A model generated the notes under the pieces. It was given only the letters and a program-made list of their open reading frames with translations, did not search any database and was not told the origin of the DNA. A program made the translations under genes and the position numbers. A stretch of 13,010 bases of DNA from positions 1 to 13,010 of the forward strand of contig DAOVVG010000046.1 of the NCBI GenBank assembly GCA_030632175.1. Reading direction: 5' to 3'. The DNA is from Gammaproteobacteria bacterium (GTDB taxonomy: Bacteria > Pseudomonadota > Gammaproteobacteria > UBA9214). Below, piece after piece: positions 1-7,339 of the stretch (position 1 is its first letter; each line of letters starts with the position of its first letter).

Positions 1-1954
1 CGGCCTGCCCGGATTCCTGCTCGAGCTTGCCATCAGTTTCACTGGCTTGTTGCTGCAGGCTTTCAAGATCGGCCTGCAACTGCTCCGAAAGCTCCGCTTG
101 CTGTTGCAGTTTCTCCTGCAGCTTCTCCGATGCCCCTGTTTGCTGCTGCAGCTTCTCCTGTAACGCTGCTTCTGATGCCTCTTGACCCGTTTCGGAGGCC
201 TTTGCTGCCTCGCGGGACTCTGCCAGTGACTGTACAGCCGCACTCAGCTCTTCCCGCAATTGCGCTACAACTTCCTGCTGCTCCTGGAGCTGGCCCTGTG
301 CTTCACTGAGCAGCTCGCTACCGGTCTCGTCGGATTTAACAACATCGGATTCAAGCACCGACACACGTTCATTGGCCTGACCGAGGGCGTCCTGCAGTTG
401 CTGCATTTCCTGCTGGGCCGCCTCGCTCGCGACTTCATCCTGTTTCAGGGCCTCATTTTCGTTGCGGGAAGCGTCCATCTGTAACTGCATTTCATTCAGC
501 TTTTCATCCAGCTGATCAGACTTCTGCGTGTGTGTATTTACTGCTTCTGCATGTTTTTCCTGCAAGGCTGCGTACTGATCCTGTAGCAGCTGCATTTCTT
601 CCGCGTCGTTTTTTACCTGTAAATGCAGGACATCCAGTTTTTCTGCTGATTCGCCAATCTCGGCACGCAACTGTTCAGATTGTTCCGCGTCGGTCTTTGC
701 CTGCGCGTACAAACCACCCAGCTTTTCAGTGGACTCACCGACTTCGTCACCTAACTGTTCAATCTGCTCTGCCATGCGCGCTTCAGCAGACTGGTATTCC
801 TTTATCTCTAGCAGAAGATCTTCCTTTTCTGCACGCAGTACAGCCAGTTCCTCTTCGTCTTCAGCTGACCCGCCCGCAGGCCTGTGAGCAACCGGGGTAT
901 CTGCGTCGAGCGACGAATCGGGAATGCCGCTCTCCAGCACAAACACGTCATAGCCCTTGTGACTCAGCATGAAACCAGCCGACTCACTGCGCCGACCGGT
1001 ATCGCAACAGACAATATATTTAGTATTAAAGACCAGTTCGGATAATTCGTTCCGTAAATTCGACAGCGGTATGTTTACACTGTCTTCAAAGGAACCATTT
1101 TCATATTCGTCAACAGTTCTGACGTCCACCCAGACAGCACCCTCATCAACCAGGGCAGCGGCCTGATCGTAATCTACATGCTTGACCAGCTGGTTTTTCA
1201 ATAACTCGATGAAATCCTCTTTCGCCAGCCGCATCAGCAGACCATCGGTCAACATGGTCACCGTGGCATTGCGCTTGATGTCGGAGATCAGCGCATCTTC
1301 ACCAAACGAGCTGCCGTCGCCAAGCTCGGCAAGGAACTGGTCCTCGGCATCCGGTGATTCCTTGCGGGTTACCGCACAACGACCTTCGTGGATGGTATAG
1401 AAGAAATCTCCGGCATCTCCCTGACTTATAACGACATCACCGGCCTTCACCGGGTATGACTCCATTTTGATCAAAAGGCTCTGAATCATTGCCGGAGGTA
1501 TTTTTATAAAAGCCTCCGTCTGCAGGATGCGGGTCATCCAGTCCTGGTCTTCATCAGCCCCTATTTCAATCACTTCGGCAGTGCTGGACTGATCCCAGGT
1601 AAGGAATACATCCAGCAATCCCGAATCTATGCGTGCAATAATGCATTTCTTGACGGCACGCGCAGACAGGGGTCTCGGCTGCTGGTTGGCTATGGCATAG
1701 CGGCTGATATCCGTACCGGCCTCAATCTCGCTGGCAACCTTGCGAAACCCGTTAATCAGGTTGATCTTGCCTTCCAGCAGGTAAATGGACTGGTTGTCCC
1801 TGTCGCCCTTGCGGAACAGATAACGACCCGCCAGCACCTCTTCAATGATGATTTTTTCCGATACCCCCTTGAAACGCTCTGCTGAAAGCGCATTCAGGGG
1901 AACAAACTCCTGCAGGAGTTGCTTATCGACTGTTATTTTTTTCGCAGCGCGCAT
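1..1954 (-). CDS. Cyclic-nucleotide-binding / rhodanese / coiled-coil protein (partial, C-terminus outside window)
   Basis: The frame stays open from an ATG at 1954 to the window edge (651 codons, no stop). An AGGTGG ribosome-binding site lies just upstream of the ATG. Residues about 30-130 look like a degenerate cyclic-nucleotide-binding fold. Residues about 145-255 form a better one, with a phosphate-binding cassette FGEDALISDIKRNATV (about 217-232) that keeps the Glu and Arg which contact a cyclic nucleotide in this family. Residues about 258-345 are a rhodanese domain with loop CDTGRRS; Cys317 is the expected persulfide-forming residue. From about 365 onward the chain is Gln/Glu/Ala/Leu-rich coiled coil made of repeats. 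No signal peptide or membrane segment is visible, so it is probably cytoplasmic. A regulated scaffold or sulfur-relay protein is inference; the ligand and partners are unknown. The gene stands alone here. Confidence 0.85.
   Translation of the reverse strand, partial: MRAAKKITVDKQLLQEFVPLNALSAERFKGVSEKIIIEEVLAGRYLFRKGDRDNQSIYLLEGKINLINGFRKVASEIEAGTDISRYAIANQQPRPLSARAVKKCIIARIDSGLLDVFLTWDQSSTAEVIEIGADEDQDWMTRILQTEAFIKIPPAMIQSLLIKMESYPVKAGDVVISQGDAGDFFYTIHEGRCAVTRKESPDAEDQFLAELGDGSSFGEDALISDIKRNATVTMLTDGLLMRLAKEDFIELLKNQLVKHVDYDQAAALVDEGAVWVDVRTVDEYENGSFEDSVNIPLSNLRNELSELVFNTKYIVCCDTGRRSESAGFMLSHKGYDVFVLESGIPDSSLDADTPVAHRPAGGSAEDEEELAVLRAEKEDLLLEIKEYQSAEARMAEQIEQLGDEVGESTEKLGGLYAQAKTDAEQSEQLRAEIGESAEKLDVLHLQVKNDAEEMQLLQDQYAALQEKHAEAVNTHTQKSDQLDEKLNEMQLQMDASRNENEALKQDEVASEAAQQEMQQLQDALGQANERVSVLESDVVKSDETGSELLSEAQGQLQEQQEVVAQLREELSAAVQSLAESREAAKASETGQEASEAALQEKLQQQTGASEKLQEKLQQQAELSEQLQADLESLQQQASETDGKLEQESGQA
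101..184 (-). repeat. 42-bp-spaced repeats encoding 14-residue coiled-coil units
   Basis: The 18-bp stretches at 101-118 and 143-160 differ at two positions and lie exactly 42 bp apart. Both encode LQEKLQQQ. A third, more diverged copy (LQADLESLQQQ) lies further toward position 60. The unit of 14 residues (two heptads) differs from the 28-residue unit at 593-760. Confidence 0.6.
593..760 (-). repeat. Two 84-bp imperfect tandem units encoding 28-residue coiled-coil repeats
   Basis: Two adjacent 28-codon units (677-760 and 593-676) encode related segments. They begin EQLGDEVGESTEKLGG and EQLRAEIGESAEKLDV and end TDAEQS and NDAEEM. Twenty-eight residues is four heptads, so the duplication keeps the coiled-coil register. 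Repeat growth within the gene is the likely origin. Confidence 0.7.
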
Positions 1955-2264
1955 AACCACCTGGTCTACTGTTTACTACAGTTATCAACAACCCCGATTG
2001 GCAGGATCCGTTACGGCAAGTTGCCGCCTACTGCTTATCGGCTTGAGCGCATTGATATTTAGCGTTTTAACAGGGATGCTGCAGCGGTCGGGCCCGCAGT
2101 TCATGCGGCGGCCACAGATCAGGAAAGAACAACCCAATACCCGGTTATCGGCTGACAGTTGTTAAAACTGGACAAGAAACCCGCTCGTCCGGGGATCTCC
2201 CAACAGATGGATAAATATATATTAAATATCAATAACTTGAGTATATTTTCATAATAGGGACGTA
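1955..2264. other. Intergenic region, no gene supported
   Basis: About 310 bases separate the minus-strand cyclic-nucleotide/rhodanese gene from the start of the degraded plus-strand gene. The stretch from about 2210 to 2260 is very AT-rich and could hold promoters for either side, but no convincing -35/-10 pair could be fixed. Open frames here give low-complexity translations that match no family I recognise. Confidence 0.5.
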
Positions 2265-2700
2265 ATGAAAAAATCTGTCTACGACGGCCCGGGCGGCGCT
2301 GAACAGGCCGTAACACCGCCTTTGAAGGCGCGGGTCTGGAAAGCATGCTGGAGGGGCCCGACAACAGCCCGAGGGCGAGTGCATACACCCGCTCGGGGAA
2401 CGATTGCAGGGCATTGCAGCGGTCAAAGAAAGTTGGCAGCAACTGTCCAATATCAGGAAACAGTTCCGCTTCCGGCCGGGCCAACTCTCGCATACCGTGG
2501 ACGCACACCTGGCTGTACACGTGCCACATGAAGATCTTACCCTTGCCGGCAGCGCACAACACGGGGCCATCGCAACCAACGTCTACCGGTTTTGTGGATC
2601 AGGCTGGCAGATGATTCTGCGTCATGCCTCTCCTGCAACAACGCCGGTGCATGACAACCGTACAGAGGAACACACCGGAAACGATCAGACGCCGCATTGA
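2265..2700 (+). pseudogene. Frameshifted remnant resembling DciA/DUF721
   Basis: An ATG at 2265 follows AGGGA (2256-2260) and gives MKKSVYDGPGG in frame 3. A DciA-like N-terminus (LESMLEGPDNSP) then reads in frame 2 at about 2336-2371. The remaining recognisable part, starting HPLGERLQGIAAVKESW and running to a TGA at 2698-2700, reads in frame 1 from about 2383. The pattern resembles DUF721/DciA, the replicative-helicase loader family: a short leucine-rich helix, a segment like HTVDAHLAVHVPHEDLTLAG, then alternating hydrophobics ending in Tyr-Arg. Two frame changes are needed to join the pieces, and frame 1 has no ATG or GTG start before the domain, only a TTG at 2404. The family call is from motif memory. 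A short intact gene from the TTG, or plain noncoding DNA, remains possible. Confidence 0.35.
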
Positions 2701-2906
2701 AATACGCTTATAATACCTGCAATTACAGTGTTTTCTGCACATTACACGCCATAAGCGCACACCAACATATTGAACCTGCCAGCGCCCCGGACTGTGCGTC
2801 GTGAAACCTGAAAACATACACACACAGCGATTCCAGTTTCGGACACAGTCTTGACCGGGCACTTTCCGGAAGTGAGAAAAGTCTACTATAGAAGGCATTT
2901 CCCGAC

Positions 2907-2945
2907 GTTAAAAACACTTTAACATTTTATTTATTGTGCTATCTT
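2907..2945 (+). promoter_or_regulatory. Putative promoter of the HU-like gene with an upstream inverted repeat
   Basis: An extended -10 (TG at 2937-2938, then C, then TATCTT at 2940-2945) lies 45 bases before the start codon. The -35 is poor (TTAACA-like around 2919-2924). Just upstream, GTTAAA (2907-2912) and TTTAAC (2918-2923) form a 6-bp inverted repeat with a 5-base spacer that would overlap the -35, a possible operator. Confidence 0.4.
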
Positions 2946-2990
2946 ACGCGTGCTGTTTTACTCATTACTCACATAGAGGAGCTACACCAG

Positions 2991-3350
2991 ATGGCTGTGA
3001 AGAAAAAAGCGACTGCCAAGAAGAAGACAACTGCAAAGGTTGCAAAGAAACCAACTACCAAGTCTGAAACACTCAACTTTATTGCTGACAAGACTGCTCT
3101 CACCAGGAAAGATGTCGGCGCAGTATTTGATGCACTGGCAGCACTGATGAAGCGCGATCTCAAGGGCAGAGGCGGACCTGGCGTTTACACGGTTCCCGGC
3201 CTGATGAAGGTCAAGGTTGTACGCAAACCTGCCACCAAGGCACGCAAGGGTACCAACCCTTTCACCGGTGAAGAAATGATGTTCAAGGCAAAGCCGGCAC
3301 GTAATGTAGTAAAGGTACTGCCTCTCAAGGGCCTGAAAGAAATGGTCTGA
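2991..3350 (+). CDS. HU-family DNA-binding protein with lysine-rich N-terminal tail
   Basis: The product is 119 residues, a nucleoid-associated protein that binds and bends DNA as a dimer. Residues 1-25 are a Lys/Ala/Thr tail (KKKATAKKKTTAKVAKK). Residues about 26-119 match the HU/IHF fold: two N-terminal helices (ETLNFIADKTALTRKDVGAV), then the beta arm with RKGTNPFTGE at 85-94, whose Asn-Pro is the intercalating tip, and a final VKVLPLKGLKEMV. The ATG at 2991 is chosen because AGAGGAG (2975-2981) precedes it; an in-frame ATG at 2934 would add 19 residues that do not belong to the family. The basic tail makes it longer than the roughly 90 residues of standard HU and recalls the H1-like tails of some proteobacterial HU variants. 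A promoter and a terminator flank it, so it looks monocistronic. Confidence 0.9.
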   Translation: MAVKKKATAKKKTTAKVAKKPTTKSETLNFIADKTALTRKDVGAVFDALAALMKRDLKGRGGPGVYTVPGLMKVKVVRKPATKARKGTNPFTGEEMMFKAKPARNVVKVLPLKGLKEMV

Positions 3351-3358
3351 ACAAATGG

Positions 3359-3390
3359 AACGGGGTCGCTGTGCGGCCCCGTTATTTTAG
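3359..3390 (+). terminator. Intrinsic terminator of the HU-like gene
   Basis: AACGGGG (3359-3365) pairs with CCCCGTT (3377-3383), and the stem extends inward through TCGC/GCGG to a TGT loop. ATTTTAG follows. It begins 8 bases after the stop codon. It lies in the 43-bp gap to the convergent terB-like gene and may slow readthrough from both sides. Confidence 0.8.
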
Positions 3391-3393
3391 CTG

Positions 3394-3846
3394 TTACCCG
3401 TCATCCAGCTGCAACTTGGCCCATATAAACTGGCTGTGTGGAACATACAGCAGATCAGCAACCTTCCTTACCAGATGTTCCTCATGCTCGTCGATACGAC
3501 AATCGGCGCGGGTTACTTCCCACAGCATTCTGACAATCTTAATCCTGTCTTCCATACTGCACTCACTGGTAATTAACCGCGTAAACGGATACAGCGAAGT
3601 CACATCAGCAGCCTGACTTTCTGCCGTATCAACAAGCTCGCGTGCCTGTTCTGGCGAAAGGGAATAGTAGTTCTCGATAACACGTCGTGCAGCTGCACGC
3701 TCTCCATCAGTCACATTACCATCTGACCGTGCCACCTCCACCAACAGTGCCGCCGTTGCAAGGCGCAACGCCTGCTCACTGTCCTCCTGAACAGCCACTG
3801 ACGTTTGTGTGTATTTCTTCAGCAGCACCTGAATCGTTGTAATCAT
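3394..3846 (-). CDS. TerB-family (tellurite resistance-like) protein
   Basis: The product is 150 residues and all helical in appearance. It follows the TerB/DUF533-like pattern: LATAALLVEVARSDGNVTDGE (about 29-49) and a second related acidic motif near WEVTRADCRIDEHEEHLV (about 109-126), each with Asp/Glu clusters that in TerB bind divalent metal. The C-terminus, PHSQFIWAKLQ, is typical of the family. There is no signal peptide, so it is cytoplasmic. Its function is not established in most bacteria; the tellurite label comes from the ter plasmids and no other ter genes are present. AGGA lies about 11-14 bases before the ATG at 3846. It is followed on the same strand by nothing until the convergent HU gene, and hspQ lies 42 bp upstream, so the two may be cotranscribed. 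Confidence 0.85.
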   Translation of the reverse strand: MITTIQVLLKKYTQTSVAVQEDSEQALRLATAALLVEVARSDGNVTDGERAAARRVIENYYSLSPEQARELVDTAESQAADVTSLYPFTRLITSECSMEDRIKIVRMLWEVTRADCRIDEHEEHLVRKVADLLYVPHSQFIWAKLQLDDG

Positions 3847-3888
3847 GCAGTTTTTTCCTGATGTTAAGGAATGGAGAGCTACGCCACA

Positions 3889-4200
3889 CTAGTTGGGCTG
3901 TCGACCGGTGGTATAGACCCCTTTTTCAAAATCGACAAAAAACTCCCCCAGCAAGGGGTGGTTAACCGGCTCATCGCTCTGATCCTGCGACAGGTTGCGC
4001 TCTGCCACGTAGGTTTCCTTGCGAGCATCATGCACCAGCACGTGATACCAGGGCTCATCCCTGGGTGGCCGGCTTTTTGCGACAGTCTCATACCATTCAT
4101 CCGTCCCTGAAAATTCCGGATCGACATCCACAACCACACCCCGATAGTCAAAAATCTGGTGATAAATGCGCTGACCGATTGAAAATTTAGCCTGTTTCAT
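3889..4200 (-). CDS. hspQ: Heat shock protein HspQ
   Basis: The product is 103 residues, the usual HspQ size. It opens with KFSIGQRIYHQIFDYRGVVVDVDPEF, has the central RDEPWYHVLVHD motif and then KETYVAERNL, the YccV/HspQ beta-barrel signature. In Enterobacteria HspQ binds hemimethylated DNA, slows DnaA-dependent initiation, and acts as a specificity factor and substrate of the Lon protease. The ATG at 4200 is chosen because AGGAG lies about 8 bases upstream in the mRNA; an in-frame ATG at 4326 would add 42 residues through the divergent promoter region and is unlikely. It is divergent from the SlyD-like gene (134-bp gap) and 42 bp upstream of the TerB-like gene. Confidence 0.93.
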   Translation of the reverse strand: MKQAKFSIGQRIYHQIFDYRGVVVDVDPEFSGTDEWYETVAKSRPPRDEPWYHVLVHDARKETYVAERNLSQDQSDEPVNHPLLGEFFVDFEKGVYTTGRQPN

Positions 4201-4266
4201 AGCCACAGCTCCTGTGTATACGTGAAATTTCTGCCTGATTGTTTCGACCGCGGCGACCGGGGCAAG

Positions 4267-4295
4267 TTCGCCTGCGATACCGGCATACGTATAAT
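4267..4295 (+). promoter_or_regulatory. Sigma70-type promoter of the SlyD-like gene
   Basis: A perfect -10 TATAAT (4290-4295) lies 39 bases before the start codon. A partial -35 TTCGCC (4267-4272) stands 17 bp upstream. It sits in the 134-bp divergent region shared with hspQ. No clear hspQ promoter of sigma70 or heat-shock type could be fixed on the other strand. Confidence 0.6.
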
Positions 4296-4334
4296 ACACA
4301 ACACATTCAACAAACAACGCAAGCATCCGGACTT

Positions 4335-4811
4335 ATGAGCAAACCTGAAACTGTTGGCCCCCACAAGGTTGTTACCATGCAGTACTCACTCACCAATGCC
4401 GACGGCGTTGTTGTCCGCGAGGCGGCCGAGGCACCGGTTACCTACCTGCACGGTGCCGGATTGCTGTTTCTGAAACTGGAAAGCGAACTGGAATCGCATG
4501 TCACTGGTGATATCGTTACCGCGAGGTTGTTGCCGGACGATGCTTTCGGGAAACGCAACATCGATCTGGTTCACCAGGTTCCACTGGATGATCTGCCAGC
4601 CGGGGACACCGCCGAGGTCGGTAGCAGCATCATTGGCCAGGACGAAGACGGACAGGAAGTCGCTTTCACTGTGACCGGTATTGAGAACGGCATCGTCAGC
4701 CTCGACGGTAATCATCCGTTTGCCGGACAATCGCTGCTCTTCGAAATCGAAATTCAGGGCATTCGTGATGCCACGGAAGAAGAGATACACCAGCGCAAGG
4801 TGATTGAATAG
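4335..4811 (+). CDS. SlyD-like FKBP-type peptidyl-prolyl cis-trans isomerase
   Basis: The product is 158 residues. The FKBP half begins GPHKVVTMQYSLTNADGVVV, followed by PVTYLHGAGLLFLKLESELES. The chaperone 'insert-in-flap' segment occupies about 70-125. The family signature DGNHPFAGQSLLFEIEIQGI (124-143) and ATEEEI close the domain. These proteins speed proline isomerisation during folding in the cytoplasm. The His/Cys-rich metal-binding tail of E. coli SlyD is absent, so nickel delivery to hydrogenase is not expected. The start at 4335 gives the family N-terminus although its ribosome-binding site is weak (CCGGA); an upstream in-frame start at 4239 would run through the promoter. Its stop is 5 bp from the stop of the convergent gspB. 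Confidence 0.9.
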   Translation: MSKPETVGPHKVVTMQYSLTNADGVVVREAAEAPVTYLHGAGLLFLKLESELESHVTGDIVTARLLPDDAFGKRNIDLVHQVPLDDLPAGDTAEVGSSIIGQDEDGQEVAFTVTGIENGIVSLDGNHPFAGQSLLFEIEIQGIRDATEEEIHQRKVIE

Positions 4812-4816
4812 ACAGC

Positions 4817-5485
4817 CTATTTTTCGACGCGGAAGCGGGTACCCTGATAGTACAGCTGAATACTGTCAGGCAATATCTCCTCAAGTACCGCGCCGTTGGC
4901 GAGTGTCTCCCCCTCTCGAAATTTCTGCAAATCGATCAGGACGAAGCGCCGTCCCGGATCGTCCGAATACACATGCACGTCGATACGCGGCAAAGACAAG
5001 CCGCTGCGAAACTCCAGTGACAGATCATTCCATTCAGGTACATCTGATACGGCAGCCGGTGCCGATGGCGGTGCGTAGGCGGGAGGCGGCTTGAAGGCCG
5101 CTTCCGGCTGCAGTGGCGGCATTTTCTGCACTCTCGCTGTCGGCTGTTTAACCGGCACAGAGGGGGGGACATAAACCGGTTCCCGCGGACGCGCTATCTC
5201 ACGTGACGGCATCTCTTCTACTTTTTCAACCCGGGGCACAGGTGTTACCGGCACCGGATCAGCCGGCCCTGACAATCCGTCTGCACCCGGCACCACTACA
5301 GCATCGCGGCCAAACAACAAATACAGCAACACGCTATTCACCAACAACAGGACGGCCACAATCCACACCCAGCGGAATGAGCGCTTGCGTCGCCGTTCAC
5401 CCCAGTGAGTCGCCTCCAGATCCGGCACATCACCGAGGGTACGTTCCTGGTCTGCCTTTTTTAATGCCTCAAGGATATAGGACAT
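4817..5485 (-). CDS. gspB: Type II secretion assembly protein GspB
   Basis: The product is 222 residues. It starts MSYILEALKKADQERTLG, the typical GspB cytoplasmic head. It has one membrane helix at about 38-58 (WVWIVAVLLLVNSVLLYLLF), a proline-rich periplasmic linker to about 150, and a C-terminal T2SSB domain (about 155-222) with IDVHVYSDDPGRRFVLID. GspB pairs with GspA in the inner membrane and helps the secretin multimer pass the peptidoglycan. It starts 8 bp after the gspA stop, so the two are cotranscribed and probably coupled. The ribosome-binding site is weak. It ends 5 bp from the convergent SlyD-like gene, with no intrinsic terminator in the gap. Confidence 0.9.
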   Translation of the reverse strand: MSYILEALKKADQERTLGDVPDLEATHWGERRRKRSFRWVWIVAVLLLVNSVLLYLLFGRDAVVVPGADGLSGPADPVPVTPVPRVEKVEEMPSREIARPREPVYVPPSVPVKQPTARVQKMPPLQPEAAFKPPPAYAPPSAPAAVSDVPEWNDLSLEFRSGLSLPRIDVHVYSDDPGRRFVLIDLQKFREGETLANGAVLEEILPDSIQLYYQGTRFRVEK

Positions 5486-5493
5486 GGCCAGAC

Positions 5494-7221
5494 TCAGGGC
5501 GATCCGGGCAGCAACCGGGGCACACCCTCGCGGCCGGACGCTGTATTAAGGTGAATCATGGTGTTCTTGCCCACTATTCCATCCGCTACCAGCCCATGGC
5601 TGCGCTGAAAGTCCAGCACCTGTTTTTGCAGGGCAGAATCAAAACCCAGCGGGTCAGCAGCAGGGATCGTCACAGCCTGCGCCAACTCCAGTTGCTGGCG
5701 CAGCCAGGAAACTACTGGCCCGTGATCGCCGATTTTCATAAAAAGACGGCCACCCGGTGGTGCCTGTAACAACAAGGTGTAATCACCATACCAGCTCTGC
5801 TCCACCTGCCCGACGGGCAGCCGGTAAAGCTCGTTCCCGACAATGACCTCTGCAATGGAATCCTCCAGGGTCTGCAGCACCACGGGTACCCGACGACCAT
5901 CTGAAGCAGCCAGCCGCAGTATCACAGGACGATTAAACTGGCGCAGAGTATTCCAGTTACCCTGCTCCACCATGCACAACAAACCGTACTGCTTTGCAAA
6001 GTCACAGAAATCCGGCTGCACGCTGGCAGGCAAGTCCACCGACCACAGGGAAAACAGTTCCGTCCAGGCCGCACGGTAGTTGGTACTGTCGACTTCAAGT
6101 AACAGAGAGTCCAGGGTACGGGACTCTGGCTCAACCACTGCGGCCGGCTCCTCTGCTGGATCCTCTGCTGTCTCCTCTGGCAGCACGTCCATGTCAGCAA
6201 CCGGCACCTCTGCCGGTGTCTCGACCACGGGTTCACCGGTCGTTACCAGGGGAATCTCCAGCGGCTTTTCCCTGGTGACCACCGGCGCTGGCGCAGCAGT
6301 CTCAGGCCGCAGCTGCCAGCCTTGAAAAATCACGGCCAGGCCAATGAGCACCAGTACCGCAAGCGCGGCCGTGATCCAGGGGGACCAGCTACGTTGTTCC
6401 GGCTTCTTCTCGGCTTCGGCCAGCACCTCACGGGCTGCTTTTTTTACCACCTTTGGATCGACCTGTGCCTTGCCCTCGACATAGGCGCCGAGCATGGAAC
6501 GGTCACACAGAACATTGATCAGGCGCGGTATCCCGCCGGAGAGCTGCTGGATCCTGTCAACGGATCGTTTGCTGAACAGTGTCTGCGTGGTACCACAGAT
6601 CTGCAGCCGGTGTTTGATGTAGGCTCCGGCCTCCTCCCGGCTGATCGGGTCAAGGTGATAACGCGCCGTCACGCGCTGCGAGAGTTGCCGCATATCCTCG
6701 CGCGCGAGCAAACTGCGCAGTTCCGGCTGACCGATCAGGACAATCTGCAGCAGTTTTTGTGTAGATGTTTCAAGATTGGTCAGCAGACGCACCTGCTCCA
6801 GCACATCGGCACTCAGGTTCTGTGCCTCATCAAGAATCAGCACCGTGCGACGACCACGCGCATAGGCATCCAGCAAATAGCGGTTCAGCACATCCGTCAA
6901 TGACTTGATGCTGGTGTCTCCTGCCGGGTACTCAATACCCAGCTCGTCACAAACGGTCGCTATCAATTCAGTTGAGGTGACCTTGGGATTCAGCACCAGC
7001 GCAATATCAACATTTTCCGGTACCTGCTCCAGCAGACAGCGACAGATGGTGGTCTTGCCGGTACCTACCTCTCCGGTCAGCTGCACGAACCCCCCGCCCT
7101 CACCCAGCCCGTACAGCAGATGTGCCAGGGCCTCGCGATGACGCGCGCTCATGTACAAAAAACGCGGATCAGGCGTTATGGAGAACGGTCGTTCAGTCAG
7201 CTTGAAATATTCAAGATACAT
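5494..7221 (-). CDS. gspA: GspA/ExeA AAA ATPase with peptidoglycan-binding domain
   Basis: The product is 575 residues, the usual ExeA size. It opens MYLEYFKLTERPFSITPDPRF, the ExeA head. The AAA module has Walker A GEVGTGKT (50-57), Walker B VLILDE (127-132), and sensor regions LIGQPEL and GGIPRLIN (229-236). A membrane helix spans about 281-300. The periplasmic part has an acidic/proline linker (about 310-370), a C39-peptidase-like region (about 370-490) and a peptidoglycan-binding fold (about 498-560, IGDHGPVVSWLRQQL to DGIVGKNTMIHL). With GspB it senses or remodels peptidoglycan so that the GspD secretin can assemble. No other gsp gene is in the window, so the secretion machine would be encoded elsewhere. 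The ATG at 7221 gives the exact family N-terminus despite a weak ribosome-binding site. Confidence 0.92.
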   Translation of the reverse strand: MYLEYFKLTERPFSITPDPRFLYMSARHREALAHLLYGLGEGGGFVQLTGEVGTGKTTICRCLLEQVPENVDIALVLNPKVTSTELIATVCDELGIEYPAGDTSIKSLTDVLNRYLLDAYARGRRTVLILDEAQNLSADVLEQVRLLTNLETSTQKLLQIVLIGQPELRSLLAREDMRQLSQRVTARYHLDPISREEAGAYIKHRLQICGTTQTLFSKRSVDRIQQLSGGIPRLINVLCDRSMLGAYVEGKAQVDPKVVKKAAREVLAEAEKKPEQRSWSPWITAALAVLVLIGLAVIFQGWQLRPETAAPAPVVTREKPLEIPLVTTGEPVVETPAEVPVADMDVLPEETAEDPAEEPAAVVEPESRTLDSLLLEVDSTNYRAAWTELFSLWSVDLPASVQPDFCDFAKQYGLLCMVEQGNWNTLRQFNRPVILRLAASDGRRVPVVLQTLEDSIAEVIVGNELYRLPVGQVEQSWYGDYTLLLQAPPGGRLFMKIGDHGPVVSWLRQQLELAQAVTIPAADPLGFDSALQKQVLDFQRSHGLVADGIVGKNTMIHLNTASGREGVPRLLPGSP

Positions 7222-7339
7222 AGCGTGTCAATGTGCAGCCCGTTACCGGCTGTTTACCTGATACCCGGGGCAACCGCCCCCTTGCATACTATTCGTCAGC
7301 GCCCACAACCTCGAACACGCTGAGGGTCATACGATACCT

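Noticed and set aside
2119..2562. Minus-strand open frame of 147 codons
   Set aside because: The translation is low in structure, with no domain. The plus-strand reading of the same DNA gives the better family resemblance.
2701..2906. Possible small genes between the remnant and the HU-like gene
   Set aside because: Minus-strand frames at 2599-2917 have no ribosome-binding site or recognisable domain. I see only the approach to the HU promoter.
4201..4326. Longer hspQ starting at 4326
   Set aside because: It would run through the divergent promoter region. The ATG at 4200 has AGGAG and gives the exact family length.
7267..7280. GGGGC/GCCCC hairpin upstream of gspA
   Set aside because: Five-bp stem with no T run on either strand; too weak to call a terminator or regulator.
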